Shown: piece by piece, positions 52,966 through 61,007 of the stretch
How the letters are laid out: each line of letters begins with the position of its first letter
Position numbering within the stretch: position 1 is the stretch's first letter
Origin: Hymenobacter sedentarius
Lineage (GTDB): Bacteria; Bacteroidota; Bacteroidia; Cytophagales; Hymenobacteraceae
Direction of reading: 5' to 3'
Assembly: GCF_001507645.1 (NCBI RefSeq)
Contig: NZ_CP013909.1
Location: 4,712,001 to 4,776,000 of the forward strand
DNA length: 64,000 nucleotides
Position numbers and translations under genes: made by a program
The notes under the pieces: generated by a model
Told to the model about the DNA's origin: nothing
Database searches by the model: none
Seen by the model: the letters and a program-made list of their open reading frames with translations, nothing else

Positions 52966-54528
52966 CTACTGCGCTTTAGCGGGAGCCGGCAGGGGCTTGC
53001 GGGGCAGCTTCTGGTCGCGCATGGCGGCGTCGTACACGAAGGAGGCGACCACCACCGAAGCCTGCTTGAGGTCGTCGGCAATGAGGCGGTCGTAGGTGTC
53101 CTGGTTGGTGTGGTGCGTGGTGGGAAAATAGTCGAGGCCGTCCTGAATGAATTGGAAGCCGGGTAGGCCCACGGCGTCGAAGGCAATGTGGTCGGTGCTG
53201 CCGGTGTTGCGCAGCGTGACGGTGGTAGCACCCAGGTCGGCGAAGGGCTTGAGCCACTCGGCGAAGATGGGAGCTACGGCCTCGTTGCCCTGGGCGTAGA
53301 TGCCGCGGATTTTTCCGCCGCCGTTGTCGAGGTTGAAGTAGGCGGCGAGCTTCTCGTGGTCGGGCAGCAGCTTCATGGTGGCAGGGTCGGCAAAGTGGTT
53401 TTTCACGTAGTTGCGCGAGCCGTGCAGGCCCTGCTCCTCCTCGCCCCAGAGCGCAATGCGGATGGTGCGGCGCGGCTTGAGGCCCGTGGTCTTGAGGATG
53501 CGCACGGCTTCCATCATCACGGCGCAGCCGGCGGCGTTGTCGGTGGCGCCGGTGGCCGCGTGCCAGGAGTCGAGGTGGCCGCCGAGCATCACCACTTCGC
53601 TTTTCAGCTTGCGGTCGGTGCCGGGGATTTCGGCCACTACGTTGTACCCTTTCAGGTCCTGGGTCTGGAAGCGGGTTTTGGTTTCCAGCTCCACTTCCAC
53701 CGGCACGCCGGCTTCTACCAGCCGGATGAGGCGGAGCTGGTCTTCGGGGGCCATTTCAACCTCGGGCAGCACCGGCGTAGCGTCGGCGGCATAGGGAGCG
53801 CCGTTGGTGGTGTTGAAGGTACCGTAGATGCCGCCCCGGGCGCTGAGCACCGCGGCGGCGCCTTCGCTCATCATCAGCTCGCTCATTTTGGTGCGCAGGG
53901 CCATCTGGGCGCGGCGGGTAGCCATGGCTGCCGCGTCGGGCATGTTGCTGGCAGGGCGGGCTGCGGTGGGGTCGGCCATTTTGCTCAGCTCTTCGTCGGT
54001 GTAGCGCTTCAGGTCGGGCTCGGCGCTGGGCTTGGGCGGCGTGGGCACGCTCATTACCACAATTTTGCCGCGGAGCTTGCCTTTGTATTGGTCGAGGTCG
54101 GCTTCGGTGGTGGGGGTTTTCATTACCACTACGGGCAGGCGCAGGGGGCCGGGCGTGCTGGGCGTCCAGGCCTTGGGAAAGCCAATCATGGAGTGGTAGT
54201 ACGGCGCCGTCATGGCCACGTAGGACTTGTCGACGTCCCAGCCGCGGCCAAAGTCGCCCCAGGCTTCGATGTTGGCATTGACGAGGCCGTACTGCGTGAG
54301 CTGCTTTTTGGTCCACTCGTTGGCGCGCTTCAGGCCCTCGGAGTTGGCCAGGCGCGGGCCGCTCACGTCGGTGAGGTAAAAGGCCGTTTCCATCACCTTG
54401 GAGCGGTTCATGCCCTCGTCGCGAATTTTGGCCAGCGCCGCGCCGTCTAGTTTCTCTTTGGATTGAGCGGCGGCGGGAGTACTGCAAGCCAGCCCACCGG
54501 CCAGCGCAAAGAGCAGAAGTTTGTTCAT
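52966..54528 (-). CDS. M28 family zinc aminopeptidase
   Basis: A 520-residue secreted metallopeptidase. A Sec signal ends near residue 22 (ACSTPAAAQ). The N-terminal part has the PA-like inserted domain typical of M28 (KLRGKIVVMSV, then MSEGAAAVLSARGG). The zinc core has GGHLDSWHAATGATDNAAG (His and Asp ligands), WGEEEQGLHGS (catalytic and ligand Glu), FNLDNGGG and the final His in PTTHHTNQDTYD. It should release N-terminal amino acids in the periplasm. It ends on the extended terminator at 52896. Confidence 0.92.
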   Translation of the reverse strand: MNKLLLFALAGGLACSTPAAAQSKEKLDGAALAKIRDEGMNRSKVMETAFYLTDVSGPRLANSEGLKRANEWTKKQLTQYGLVNANIEAWGDFGRGWDVDKSYVAMTAPYYHSMIGFPKAWTPSTPGPLRLPVVVMKTPTTEADLDQYKGKLRGKIVVMSVPTPPKPSAEPDLKRYTDEELSKMADPTAARPASNMPDAAAMATRRAQMALRTKMSELMMSEGAAAVLSARGGIYGTFNTTNGAPYAADATPVLPEVEMAPEDQLRLIRLVEAGVPVEVELETKTRFQTQDLKGYNVVAEIPGTDRKLKSEVVMLGGHLDSWHAATGATDNAAGCAVMMEAVRILKTTGLKPRRTIRIALWGEEEQGLHGSRNYVKNHFADPATMKLLPDHEKLAAYFNLDNGGGKIRGIYAQGNEAVAPIFAEWLKPFADLGATTVTLRNTGSTDHIAFDAVGLPGFQFIQDGLDYFPTTHHTNQDTYDRLIADDLKQASVVVASFVYDAAMRDQKLPRKPLPAPAKAQ

Positions 54529-54843
54529 ATAAAAAGCAGTTGCTTAAGGTTTGAACGCCTAAGATAAGCACCAGCGCTGGGCTAAACCGGCATGCACCAG
54601 GCCATTGTGGGCATCTTTTTCGCAATGCTTTTGAAGCCGGAAATCCACGCCCGGGGCCTGGTCTGGGGATAGTGCCCGTTGGTCGGTACTTGTGCCCTGC
54701 CGGTCCAGCTTGGTCTTTTTCGCGCGCTTTCGGCCGATGGTTTGCAAATAGCCCAAACAGGAAGAGTCGATTCCCACACCAGGAGCCCGCTGCCTGCAGC
54801 GTCCGAACCCAGCTTTTTTCACCCCATTCAATTTTCTGAACGC
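54529..54843. other. Intergenic between M28 peptidase and small secreted protein
   Basis: A 315-base divergent gap. A minus-strand open frame at 54582-54779 has a basic run but no recognised family and no clear start, so I leave it unannotated. The region must hold promoters for both divergent genes. Confidence 0.4.
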
Positions 54844-55116
54844 ATGAAAGCTTCTTTGTTTTCCCTCCTCGCTGCCGCTGCCCTGTTTACTTCGTCTGCT
54901 TCCTTCGCCGCCGAGGGTCCTTATGGCCACCGCTACGACGACCGCAACAGCAAAGACTTCAACTACGGCTACGTACGCAACCACCGCGTAACGGCCCAGG
55001 AAAGAGCCCGCTGGGAAGCCCAGCAGCGCGAAGCCCAGCTGCAGCTCCGCGAAGCCAAGCTGCGGGAAGCCCAACAGCGCGCCCAATGGGAGGCGGCCCA
55101 CCGCAACCGCCGCTAG
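54844..55116 (+). CDS. Small secreted protein with Arg/Glu/Gln-rich helix
   Basis: A 90-residue exported protein. Signal MKASLFSLLAAAALFTSSAS ends at SFAAEG; the mature part is a short linker (GPYGHRYDDRNSKDFNYGY) and a long basic/amphipathic helix with repeated REAQ and RWEAQ words (WEAQQREAQLQLREAKLREA). The signal resembles that of the next gene (MKPSLFPLLAA). It may be a periplasmic helix-forming protein; function unknown. Confidence 0.7.
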   Translation: MKASLFSLLAAAALFTSSASFAAEGPYGHRYDDRNSKDFNYGYVRNHRVTAQERARWEAQQREAQLQLREAKLREAQQRAQWEAAHRNRR

Positions 55117-55207
55117 TCACGTACTAAGCTCGTCCATCCCTCCCGGCGCCCGCCTGGGCGCCGGAAGCAGGCGTTATTTTTTTACCCACCCAATACCAAC
55201 GTATTCA

Positions 55208-55780
55208 ATGAAACCCTCTTTGTTTCCTCTGCTGGCCGCTTTCGCCCTCACCATTGGCACGGCTGCTGCCCAAACCACTACCACCACGCCTCCGGCCCAG
55301 GGCCAGATGGAAGGCCGGGGCTACGGCCGCATGCAGGGCAACCCCGAAGAAATGGCCACCCGCCAGAGCCAGCGCATGGCCCAGGAGCTTGGCCTGAACG
55401 CCGACCAAACCGCCAAAGTGCAGCAAATTCTGCTGGCCCGCGGCCAGGAAATGCAAGCCATGCGCGGCCAGGCCCGCGACGAGAGCAACCGCGACCAGAT
55501 GCGCACCCAGATGGAAGCCAGCCGCACCAAGTACGAGGAGCAGTTCAAAGCCGTGCTGACCCCCGAGCAGTACACCAAGTACACCACCATGCAAGCCGAC
55601 CGCATGAACCGCGGCGGTGGGGGCCGTGGTGGCCGCGGCTACGGCCAAGGTCAGGACCAGGCCCAAGGCCAGGGAATCGAGGCCGGCAAAGTCAAGATGA
55701 AAGACGACAAAATAAAAATCAAGGCTGATAAAAAAGCCGCCAAGGAAGCTGCCAAAGCGGCTAAGAAAACCAGCAAATAA
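55208..55780 (+). CDS. Spy/CpxP-like periplasmic protein with charged tail
   Basis: A 190-residue exported protein. Signal MKPSLFPLLAAFALTIGTAA. The middle (residues about 45-130) resembles the Spy/CpxP or DUF4890 helical hairpin with two LTPEQ-like motifs: LGLNADQTAKVQQILLARGQ and AVLTPEQYTKYTTM. The tail is Gly/Arg and Gln-rich, then a Lys/Ala-rich end (KADKKAAKEAAKAAKKTSK). Spy-type proteins are envelope chaperones; here it is family inference. It ends at an extended terminator. Confidence 0.78.
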   Translation: MKPSLFPLLAAFALTIGTAAAQTTTTTPPAQGQMEGRGYGRMQGNPEEMATRQSQRMAQELGLNADQTAKVQQILLARGQEMQAMRGQARDESNRDQMRTQMEASRTKYEEQFKAVLTPEQYTKYTTMQADRMNRGGGGRGGRGYGQGQDQAQGQGIEAGKVKMKDDKIKIKADKKAAKEAAKAAKKTSK

Positions 55781-55788
55781 GCTCCCCT

Positions 55789-55858
55789 GAGCGGCTGCGC
55801 TGCAACAGAAAAGCCCCGGCCAATTGGTCGGGGCTTTTCTGTTGCAGCGCAGCCGCTC
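55789..55858. terminator. Extended palindromic terminator
   Basis: About 33-base arms starting GAGCGGCTGCGCTGCAACAG, pairing throughout except one G-T wobble near an AATT centre. Core is AAAAGCCCCG / CGGGGCTTTT. Bidirectional between convergent genes. Same design as 52896. Confidence 0.9.
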
Positions 55859-55874
55859 ATTAACTACTCGCGAC

Positions 55875-57047
55875 TTAGGCAATAGGCAGGCTGCGCGCAA
55901 TGCCCAGTTCCAGCCCCCGCAGCTCGGCCAGCCCGCGCAGCCGGCCGATGGCGGAGTAGCCCGGGTTTGTGCGCTTGTGCAGGTCGTCGAGCATCTGGTG
56001 GCCGTGGTCGGGGCGCATGGGCAGGCTCACCTGGCGCTGCCGCATCACCTGCACCAGCTCACGCATCACGGCGTACATGTCCACGTCGCCTTCCAGGTGG
56101 TTGGCTTCGTAGAAGTTGCCGTCAGCGTCACGCTGGGTGCTGCGCAGGTGCAGGAAGTGGATGCGGTCGGCAAATTGGCGCACCATGGCGGGCAGGTCGT
56201 TGTCGGCCCGCACGCCGAACGAGCCGGTGCAAAAGCATAGGCCGTTGTGGAGCGAGGGCACGGCCGCGGCCAGGGCCGCGACGTCGGCGGCGGTGCTCAC
56301 CACCCGGGGCAGGCCCAGAATGGCGTACGGCGGGTCGTCGGGGTGAATGGCCAGGTGGATGCCCACTTCCTCAGCCACCGGCACCACGGCCCGCAGAAAC
56401 AGAATCAGGTGCTCCCGCAGTTGGGCCGCATCGATGCCCCGGTAGGCATCCAGCGCCTGCTGAAACTGCGCCAGCGTAAAGCTCTCCTCGCTGCCCGGCA
56501 GCCCGGCAATGATGTTGCGCTGCAGCTGCTCGCGGTCGGCGGCGCTCATGGTGGCCCAGCGGGCTTCGGCTTGGGCTAGTTCCTGGGCGCTGTAGTCAGC
56601 GGTTGCGTTGGGCCGCTGCAGCATTTGTGTATCAAAGGCCACGAAAGCGGCTTTTTCGAACCGCAGCGCTTTGGAACCGTCTTCGACTTCGTACGCCAGG
56701 TCGGTGCGGGTCCAGTCCAGCACGGGCATGAAGTTGTAGGTCACCGTGTGGATGCCGCACGCGGCCAGGTTGCGCAGCGAATCCTGGTAATTGGCAATGT
56801 AGCGTTGGTAGTCGCCGGTGCGGGTTTTGATGTGCTCGTGCACCGGCACGCTCTCCACTACGCTCCAGGTAAGGCCGGCCGCGGCTACCTCGGCCTGGCG
56901 CTTCTGGATTTCGGCCACGGGCCACACCACGCCATTTGGAATGTGGTGCAGGGCGGATACCACGTCGGTCGCACCGGCCTGGCGGATGTCTTGCAGGCTG
57001 ACTGGGTCGTTGGGGCCGTACCAGCGCCAGCTTTGGATAATGGGCAT
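55875..57047 (-). CDS. uxuA: Mannonate dehydratase
   Basis: A 390-residue TIM-barrel dehydratase converting D-mannonate to 2-keto-3-deoxygluconate, a step of glucuronate/galacturonate catabolism. The start SWRWYGPNDPVSLQDIRQAG and the metal region are clear: IHPDDPPYAILGLPRVVST, CFCTGSFGVRADND, HFLHLRSTQRD and MRPDHGHQ carry the ligands. The gene ties the pectin-type enzymes in this window to uronate breakdown. No uxaA, uxaC or kduD genes are in the window. Confidence 0.95.
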   Translation of the reverse strand: MPIIQSWRWYGPNDPVSLQDIRQAGATDVVSALHHIPNGVVWPVAEIQKRQAEVAAAGLTWSVVESVPVHEHIKTRTGDYQRYIANYQDSLRNLAACGIHTVTYNFMPVLDWTRTDLAYEVEDGSKALRFEKAAFVAFDTQMLQRPNATADYSAQELAQAEARWATMSAADREQLQRNIIAGLPGSEESFTLAQFQQALDAYRGIDAAQLREHLILFLRAVVPVAEEVGIHLAIHPDDPPYAILGLPRVVSTAADVAALAAAVPSLHNGLCFCTGSFGVRADNDLPAMVRQFADRIHFLHLRSTQRDADGNFYEANHLEGDVDMYAVMRELVQVMRQRQVSLPMRPDHGHQMLDDLHKRTNPGYSAIGRLRGLAELRGLELGIARSLPIA

Positions 57048-57163
57048 ATCGTTGGGTTATCTAATTAAGCTGAGTTTAAGCTACTCGCCTGCGCCTTTTG
57101 TCGTCATGCGAAACTTGCGAAACATCTTTTCATAGCTCAATGGCTGGTATGGAAATGCTCCGA

Positions 57164-57793
57164 TTAGCTCTTTCGGAATAACAGCGCCAGTATTCTCGGT
57201 ACCGATGCCCAGTCATTATCATCAAACCATTCCTGCAATTGCTCGCAGCGGAACCCATGTTCCCGAGCCAACGCCGTGAATTCCGACACGTGGTGCGTGT
57301 AACATTCCAGCTCAAAAACCCTGGCTCCGTTATCAAACCGCGCTTTGCTGCCCTGGTATTGCTTGAAAGGATGCAGCTCGCCGATATAGAAAAAGCCGCC
57401 TGTTTTCAAAGCCGCATTAGCCTGCTCAAATACGAAATTGAGGTGTTGAATGTGCTCCAAAATGAGGCTGCAGGTAATTAAGTCAACCGCCGAATTCTTT
57501 ACAAAAGTCCATGCTTGGGTAATGTCGGCTTGCTGAAAATGCACGTTGGCATTGGCATTTTTAGCCCTAGCTTTCTCCAGCATTTCGGCGGAGAAATCTA
57601 CGGCCGTGACGTGAGCCGCGTGCGCCGCCAGCCATTTGGTGTTTTTGCCGGTGCCGCAGCCTATTTCAACAACTTCGGAAAAAGGAATATCCGCCAGCAG
57701 CTGCCGGATGGCCGTGGCTTCCAGGTCCCGCGTCTTGTTCACAACGGTGTCGTAGGTGCTGGCCCAAGTGTTATAAGCGGATTGGATGTTCAT
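57164..57793 (-). CDS. SAM-dependent class I methyltransferase
   Basis: A 209-residue methyltransferase. ATG at 57793 (MNIQSAYNTWASTYD) chosen; residues upstream in the longer frame look non-coding. Motif I VVEIGCGTGKNTKWLA, motif II-like VTAVDFSAEMLEKA and DITQAWTF, and the post-motif ITCSLILEHIQHLNF are present. Substrate unknown; it resembles Methyltransf_11/UbiE-type small-molecule enzymes. Downstream of uxuA's start with a 116-base gap, opposite to the MmcQ gene. Confidence 0.85.
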   Translation of the reverse strand: MNIQSAYNTWASTYDTVVNKTRDLEATAIRQLLADIPFSEVVEIGCGTGKNTKWLAAHAAHVTAVDFSAEMLEKARAKNANANVHFQQADITQAWTFVKNSAVDLITCSLILEHIQHLNFVFEQANAALKTGGFFYIGELHPFKQYQGSKARFDNGARVFELECYTHHVSEFTALAREHGFRCEQLQEWFDDNDWASVPRILALLFRKS

Positions 57794-57936
57794 GCCCGAA
57801 AGTAAGAAACGGGCGCCGCCTCCATAGCAGCTGAGAAGCCGAAGTAGCTGCCAAGAACGCACAACCTGGCTGGCGCGAGCCCCCGGAATGAAATAAAGCG
57901 ACGAACTTCCAGACAATAACATCCACTTTGCTCAGT

Positions 57937-58212
57937 ATGACCATCGAAGACCTCCAAGCCATTTGCCAACGCCTGCCCGGCACCACCGAAGACATCAAAT
58001 GGGACACGCACTTGTGCTTCAACGTGGGCGGCAAAATGTACCTGGTGACTTCGCCCGACGAAGTACCGACCACGGCCTCCATCGCGCCGCCCGAAGCATT
58101 TGAAACGCTGGAATCCAGCCCCGGCTTCAGCCGCAACAAGCATCTGGTGCGCTACGGCTGGGTCAACATGGATAATATTCACCTGCTCACCCACGCCGCA
58201 ACGACGGCATGA
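57937..58212 (+). CDS. MmcQ/YjbR family protein, C-terminally truncated
   Basis: A 91-residue product from the ATG at 57937. The MmcQ/YjbR (double-wing DNA-binding fold) signature is visible: LQAICQRLPGTTEDIKWDTH, NVGGKMYLVTSPDEVPTTAS and then SRNKHLVRYGWV. Family members are normally about 110-120 residues with a final helix after this point; here the frame ends early at HLLTHAATTA. The next bases are the interior of an SDR gene, so the end was probably lost by deletion. It may still fold but is likely impaired. Confidence 0.75.
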   Translation: MTIEDLQAICQRLPGTTEDIKWDTHLCFNVGGKMYLVTSPDEVPTTASIAPPEAFETLESSPGFSRNKHLVRYGWVNMDNIHLLTHAATTA

Positions 58213-58639
58213 TTCTGCAGGTATCGAGCATCGGCGGTGAGCTGCCCGGGCCGCTGCAGGCGGTATACCACGGCACCAAGGCCTTCGTCACGTCCTTCAC
58301 CGAAGCCATTCGGGAAGAAGTGAAGGGGCACAACATTAAAATCACGGCCCTGCTGCCCGGCGTCACCGATACCGACTTCTTCCGCAAAGCCGACATGGAG
58401 CGCTCGAAGCTGGTGGCCGAGGGCGCCAGAGCAAGGCCGACCCCGCCAAAGTGGCCCGCGACGGCTACGAAGCCCTGCTCGCCGGCAAAGACAAGGTCAT
58501 CTCCGGCTTTATGAACAAGGTGCAGGTGGCGGTGAGCAATGTCGTCCCCGATAGCCTAGTAGCCGCCAACCTCCATAAAATGGGCGAGCCCGTAGACGGC
58601 GACGAAAGCGCGCACCAGGAGTATGCACGGAGGCGCTAA
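58209..58639 (+). pseudogene. SDR oxidoreductase remnant (5' truncated, frameshifted)
   Basis: The first segment (58209-58420) encodes the second half of a short-chain dehydrogenase: QVSSIGGELPGPLQAVYHGT with the catalytic Ser, then Tyr and Lys of YxxxK, and ITALLPGVTDTDFFRKAD. The Rossmann N-terminus is absent. Near 58425 the frame shifts; the remainder continues in another frame as KVARDGYEALLAGKDKVISG and VVPDSLVAANLHKM to a stop at 58639. Two independent defects (5' loss and frameshift) show a decayed gene. Confidence 0.82.
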
Positions 58640-58671
58640 CTGCCTACATATAATTGAACACTAATTAAGTA

Positions 58672-58711
58672 GAAGGGCCTAAAACGGAGTACATCCCCGT
58701 TTCAGGCCCTT
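58672..58711. terminator. Terminator-like hairpin
   Basis: AAGGGCCT and AGGCCCTT arms with an inner AAACGG/CCGTTT pairing, T-rich right side. It lies between the SDR remnant and the 2-hydroxyacid dehydrogenase. Confidence 0.75.
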
Positions 58712-58834
58712 CCTATTTTATGCCAATCCCGCCTTTGAGCGGTTAGCTCAACCGAAGCACGACTCCACGGCCGCACCTTTGCAGAAAATTGAATAGCTGC
58801 GCGCGCACTTTGCTGGCGGCGGCCCCGAATCCCT

Positions 58835-59770
58835 ATGCGTCTTTTCGTTTATTCCCCGTTGAGTCCGGCGGCGCGGCAGCATCTGCAAAGCCAGCTGCCG
58901 GCCGAAGTAATTCCTACGTACAGCCACGACCTGCCCGCCGAGCAGCGGACCGCCGCGTTCCAGGAGGCCCAAGTCTTGTTGGGCAACCCGCCGCCCACCT
59001 GGTTTGCCGCTCCCCTGCCCAACCTCCGCTTTTGGCAAATCGACTCCTCGGGGTTTGAGCGCTACCAGGGCGTACACCTACGCATTCCGGTAGCCAACAT
59101 GGGCGACTTCTTCGCCTGGCCTTGCGCCGAAACCATGGTGGCCGGGCTGCTGGCCCTCTACCGCCACCTGCCGGAGCTGGCCGTGCTCCAAACCGAGAAG
59201 AAATGGGTGGGCGGCGCTTTCGTGCGCAACCGCGCCCAGCTGCTGCGGGGCCGGCGCGTGGTCATTCTGGGCGCCGGCGCCATCGGCCGGGCAGTACGCC
59301 AGCAGCTCAGCGGCTTCGAGTGCGCCGTGCAACTGCTGGCCCGCACCAACCCGCAGGCCCAGCTCCATTCCAAAGAAGACCTAAAAGCGGCCCTGCCCGA
59401 AACTGACATCGTCGTAAACTGCCTCCCCGGCAGCGCCGAAGGCTTTTTCTCCGCCGACCTGGTGGCCGCCATGCGCCCCGGCAGCATCTATGCCAGCGTA
59501 GGCCGCGGCAATACCACCGACGAGCCCGCCCTCATTGCAGCGTTGCAAGCCAACCGCCTCGGCGGCGCAGTGCTCGACGTAACCGCCACCGAACCCATCC
59601 CCACCGATAATCCGCTCTGGGCGCTGCCCAACGTGCTGCTCACCCAGCATACCGGCGGCGGCCAGCCCTTCGAAGACGAGGGCAAAGTCGACGTGCTGCT
59701 ACGCAATCTAACCCTTCTCCGCAGCGGCCAGCCGCTGGAGAATCTGGTTGAGCTGAATCGAGGGTATTAA
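58835..59770 (+). CDS. D-2-hydroxyacid dehydrogenase family protein
   Basis: A 311-residue NAD(P)-dependent dehydrogenase. Nucleotide motif GAGAIG at 146-151; catalytic-type residues Arg224 in GRGNTTDEP, Glu253 in TATEPIP and His272 in TQHTGGG are all in place. Length is at the short end of the family. It reduces or oxidises 2-keto/2-hydroxy acids such as glyoxylate or hydroxypyruvate. The N-terminal domain (RLFVYSPLS) is less conserved. The gene has its own flanking hairpins. Confidence 0.88.
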   Translation: MRLFVYSPLSPAARQHLQSQLPAEVIPTYSHDLPAEQRTAAFQEAQVLLGNPPPTWFAAPLPNLRFWQIDSSGFERYQGVHLRIPVANMGDFFAWPCAETMVAGLLALYRHLPELAVLQTEKKWVGGAFVRNRAQLLRGRRVVILGAGAIGRAVRQQLSGFECAVQLLARTNPQAQLHSKEDLKAALPETDIVVNCLPGSAEGFFSADLVAAMRPGSIYASVGRGNTTDEPALIAALQANRLGGAVLDVTATEPIPTDNPLWALPNVLLTQHTGGGQPFEDEGKVDVLLRNLTLLRSGQPLENLVELNRGY

Positions 59771-59842
59771 ATAGCTACTTGAGCTACTGTGGATTAACCA
59801 ATTGCCCTGATAACAGAACGGTCCTGCAGCGCGCCGGTGGAA

Positions 59843-60000
59843 CCTCACCCCCGGCCCCTCTCCCGCGGAGAGGGGAGCCTGACGTTAAAATGTGAAAGAC
59901 CCGGCCCAATATTGAGCCGGGTCTTTTAATTATGAATTGAGCTGGTTCTTGTGCCGTGGCTCCCCTCTCTTTTGGAGAGGGGCCGGGGGTGAGGTTCTAC
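59843..60000. repeat. Large inverted repeat with GC-rich words around a terminator
   Basis: Outer arms contain CCTCACCCCCGGCCCCTCTC and its complement GAGAGGGGCCGGGGGTGAGG, inner arms CTCCCCTCTC-type words and, in the middle, the terminator AAAGACCCGGC/GCCGGGTCTTT at 59895-59926. It lies between convergent genes. Confidence 0.85.
59895..59926. terminator. Bidirectional terminator
   Basis: 11-base stem AAAGACCCGGC with exact complement, ten-base loop, T-run on the right. Placed centrally inside the larger inverted repeat. Confidence 0.82.
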
Positions 60001-60041
60001 CGGCGCGCTGCAGTACGTTTTCCACAAGCTAAAAGTCAGCC

Positions 60042-61004
60042 TCACTTAGCCGGGTTCCACGGCTCTTTTGCCGCAAAAATCGTCTTAATCGTGTACCGCT
60101 TGGCTTCTTTGGCGGTGAGCTGATGCGACCAAGCTACTCGGGCCTTGGGGTTGGCGCCGGGGCCGGTGGAGTGGTACTCGACAAAATAAGCCGTCTTCTC
60201 ATTCTCGGGGTTTTTCCAGTTTTCCCAGCCAGCCGGCGTGATGTGCCCGCCCATTTCGGTGTTGAGGTACACCACTTTGGCGTGGGGCCGCCAGGGCCTG
60301 CCCAGGTAGACCTTCTTGGCCAGCGCGGTATCGGCAATCAGCTTACAGTTCAGGAAAACAAAGCCGAATTCCTGCTCCGGCGGCGTAGAAGCCGCCGTGA
60401 TAAAGGAATTCTTCTTGCTCTTGATGGTGCAGCGCTCAAACACCGCCGTGGAACTGCCAAAAATAAAATCCGTCGTGCCCTCGATGTAGCAGTCCTTGAA
60501 ATACTGGCGGCGGTTGTCGGCGGCCAGAAACAGGATGTCTTGATTGCCTACCACGCGGCAGTTTTTGAAGGCGCAGCGGTCGCCTTCCACGTGCAGCGCC
60601 ACGGCTTGCCCGGCGGTGTAGCCGGCCGTGTTTTCAAAGGTGATGTTCTCGGCCGAAAAGTCGTTGGCCTGCACCAGCACCGAGTGCGAGGTGTAGGTAT
60701 TGATGCCGTTGGTGCCGCTGTGGTCGTCGAAGGTGATGACGGTGTTGTCCTTGCTCTCCCCCACCAGCGTGAGGCGAATTTTGAGCGTGGGCACCACCAG
60801 CTTCTCGCGGTACGTGCCTTTCTTGATGAAAATGGTGACCGGCTTCTGCGACTGGTCGGGCACGGCATTCACGGCCTCCTGCACGGTGCGGTATGTGCCT
60901 GAGCCGTCCTGAGCCACGGTAATCGGGCTGGCTTTTGGCACTTCCTGAGCGCGCGAAGCGAAGGCGGCCAGCAATAGAATGGCCAATAATTTTATTCTGA
61001 GCAT
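60042..61004 (-). CDS. Pectinesterase (CE8)
   Basis: A 320-residue exported right-handed beta-helix enzyme that removes methyl esters from homogalacturonan. Signal MLRIKLLAILLLAAFASRAQ. Family motifs: GSGTYRTVQEAVNAVPD, GQAVALHVEG, NQDILFLAADN, TTDFIFGSSTAVFE (with catalytic Asp) and YLGRPWRPHAKV (with the Arg). No lipobox. It follows a second copy with only three bases between them, so both are cotranscribed. Pairs with uxuA and the GH43 locus as pectin-directed functions. Confidence 0.94.
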   Translation of the reverse strand: MLRIKLLAILLLAAFASRAQEVPKASPITVAQDGSGTYRTVQEAVNAVPDQSQKPVTIFIKKGTYREKLVVPTLKIRLTLVGESKDNTVITFDDHSGTNGINTYTSHSVLVQANDFSAENITFENTAGYTAGQAVALHVEGDRCAFKNCRVVGNQDILFLAADNRRQYFKDCYIEGTTDFIFGSSTAVFERCTIKSKKNSFITAASTPPEQEFGFVFLNCKLIADTALAKKVYLGRPWRPHAKVVYLNTEMGGHITPAGWENWKNPENEKTAYFVEYHSTGPGANPKARVAWSHQLTAKEAKRYTIKTIFAAKEPWNPAK

Positions 61005-61007
61005 AGC

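Noticed and set aside
53188..54450. Plus-strand ORF of 420 codons opposite the M28 peptidase
   Set aside because: Shadow frame with Gly/His/Val-rich composition; the opposite strand has complete zinc-peptidase motifs.
54582..54779. Minus-strand 65-codon ORF that might be a transposase relic
   Set aside because: No DDE motif or family-specific sequence, and no terminal repeats nearby; I could not support it.
54559..55101. Minus-strand 180-codon ORF
   Set aside because: Mostly antisense to the small secreted-protein gene at 54844; no start or domain evidence.
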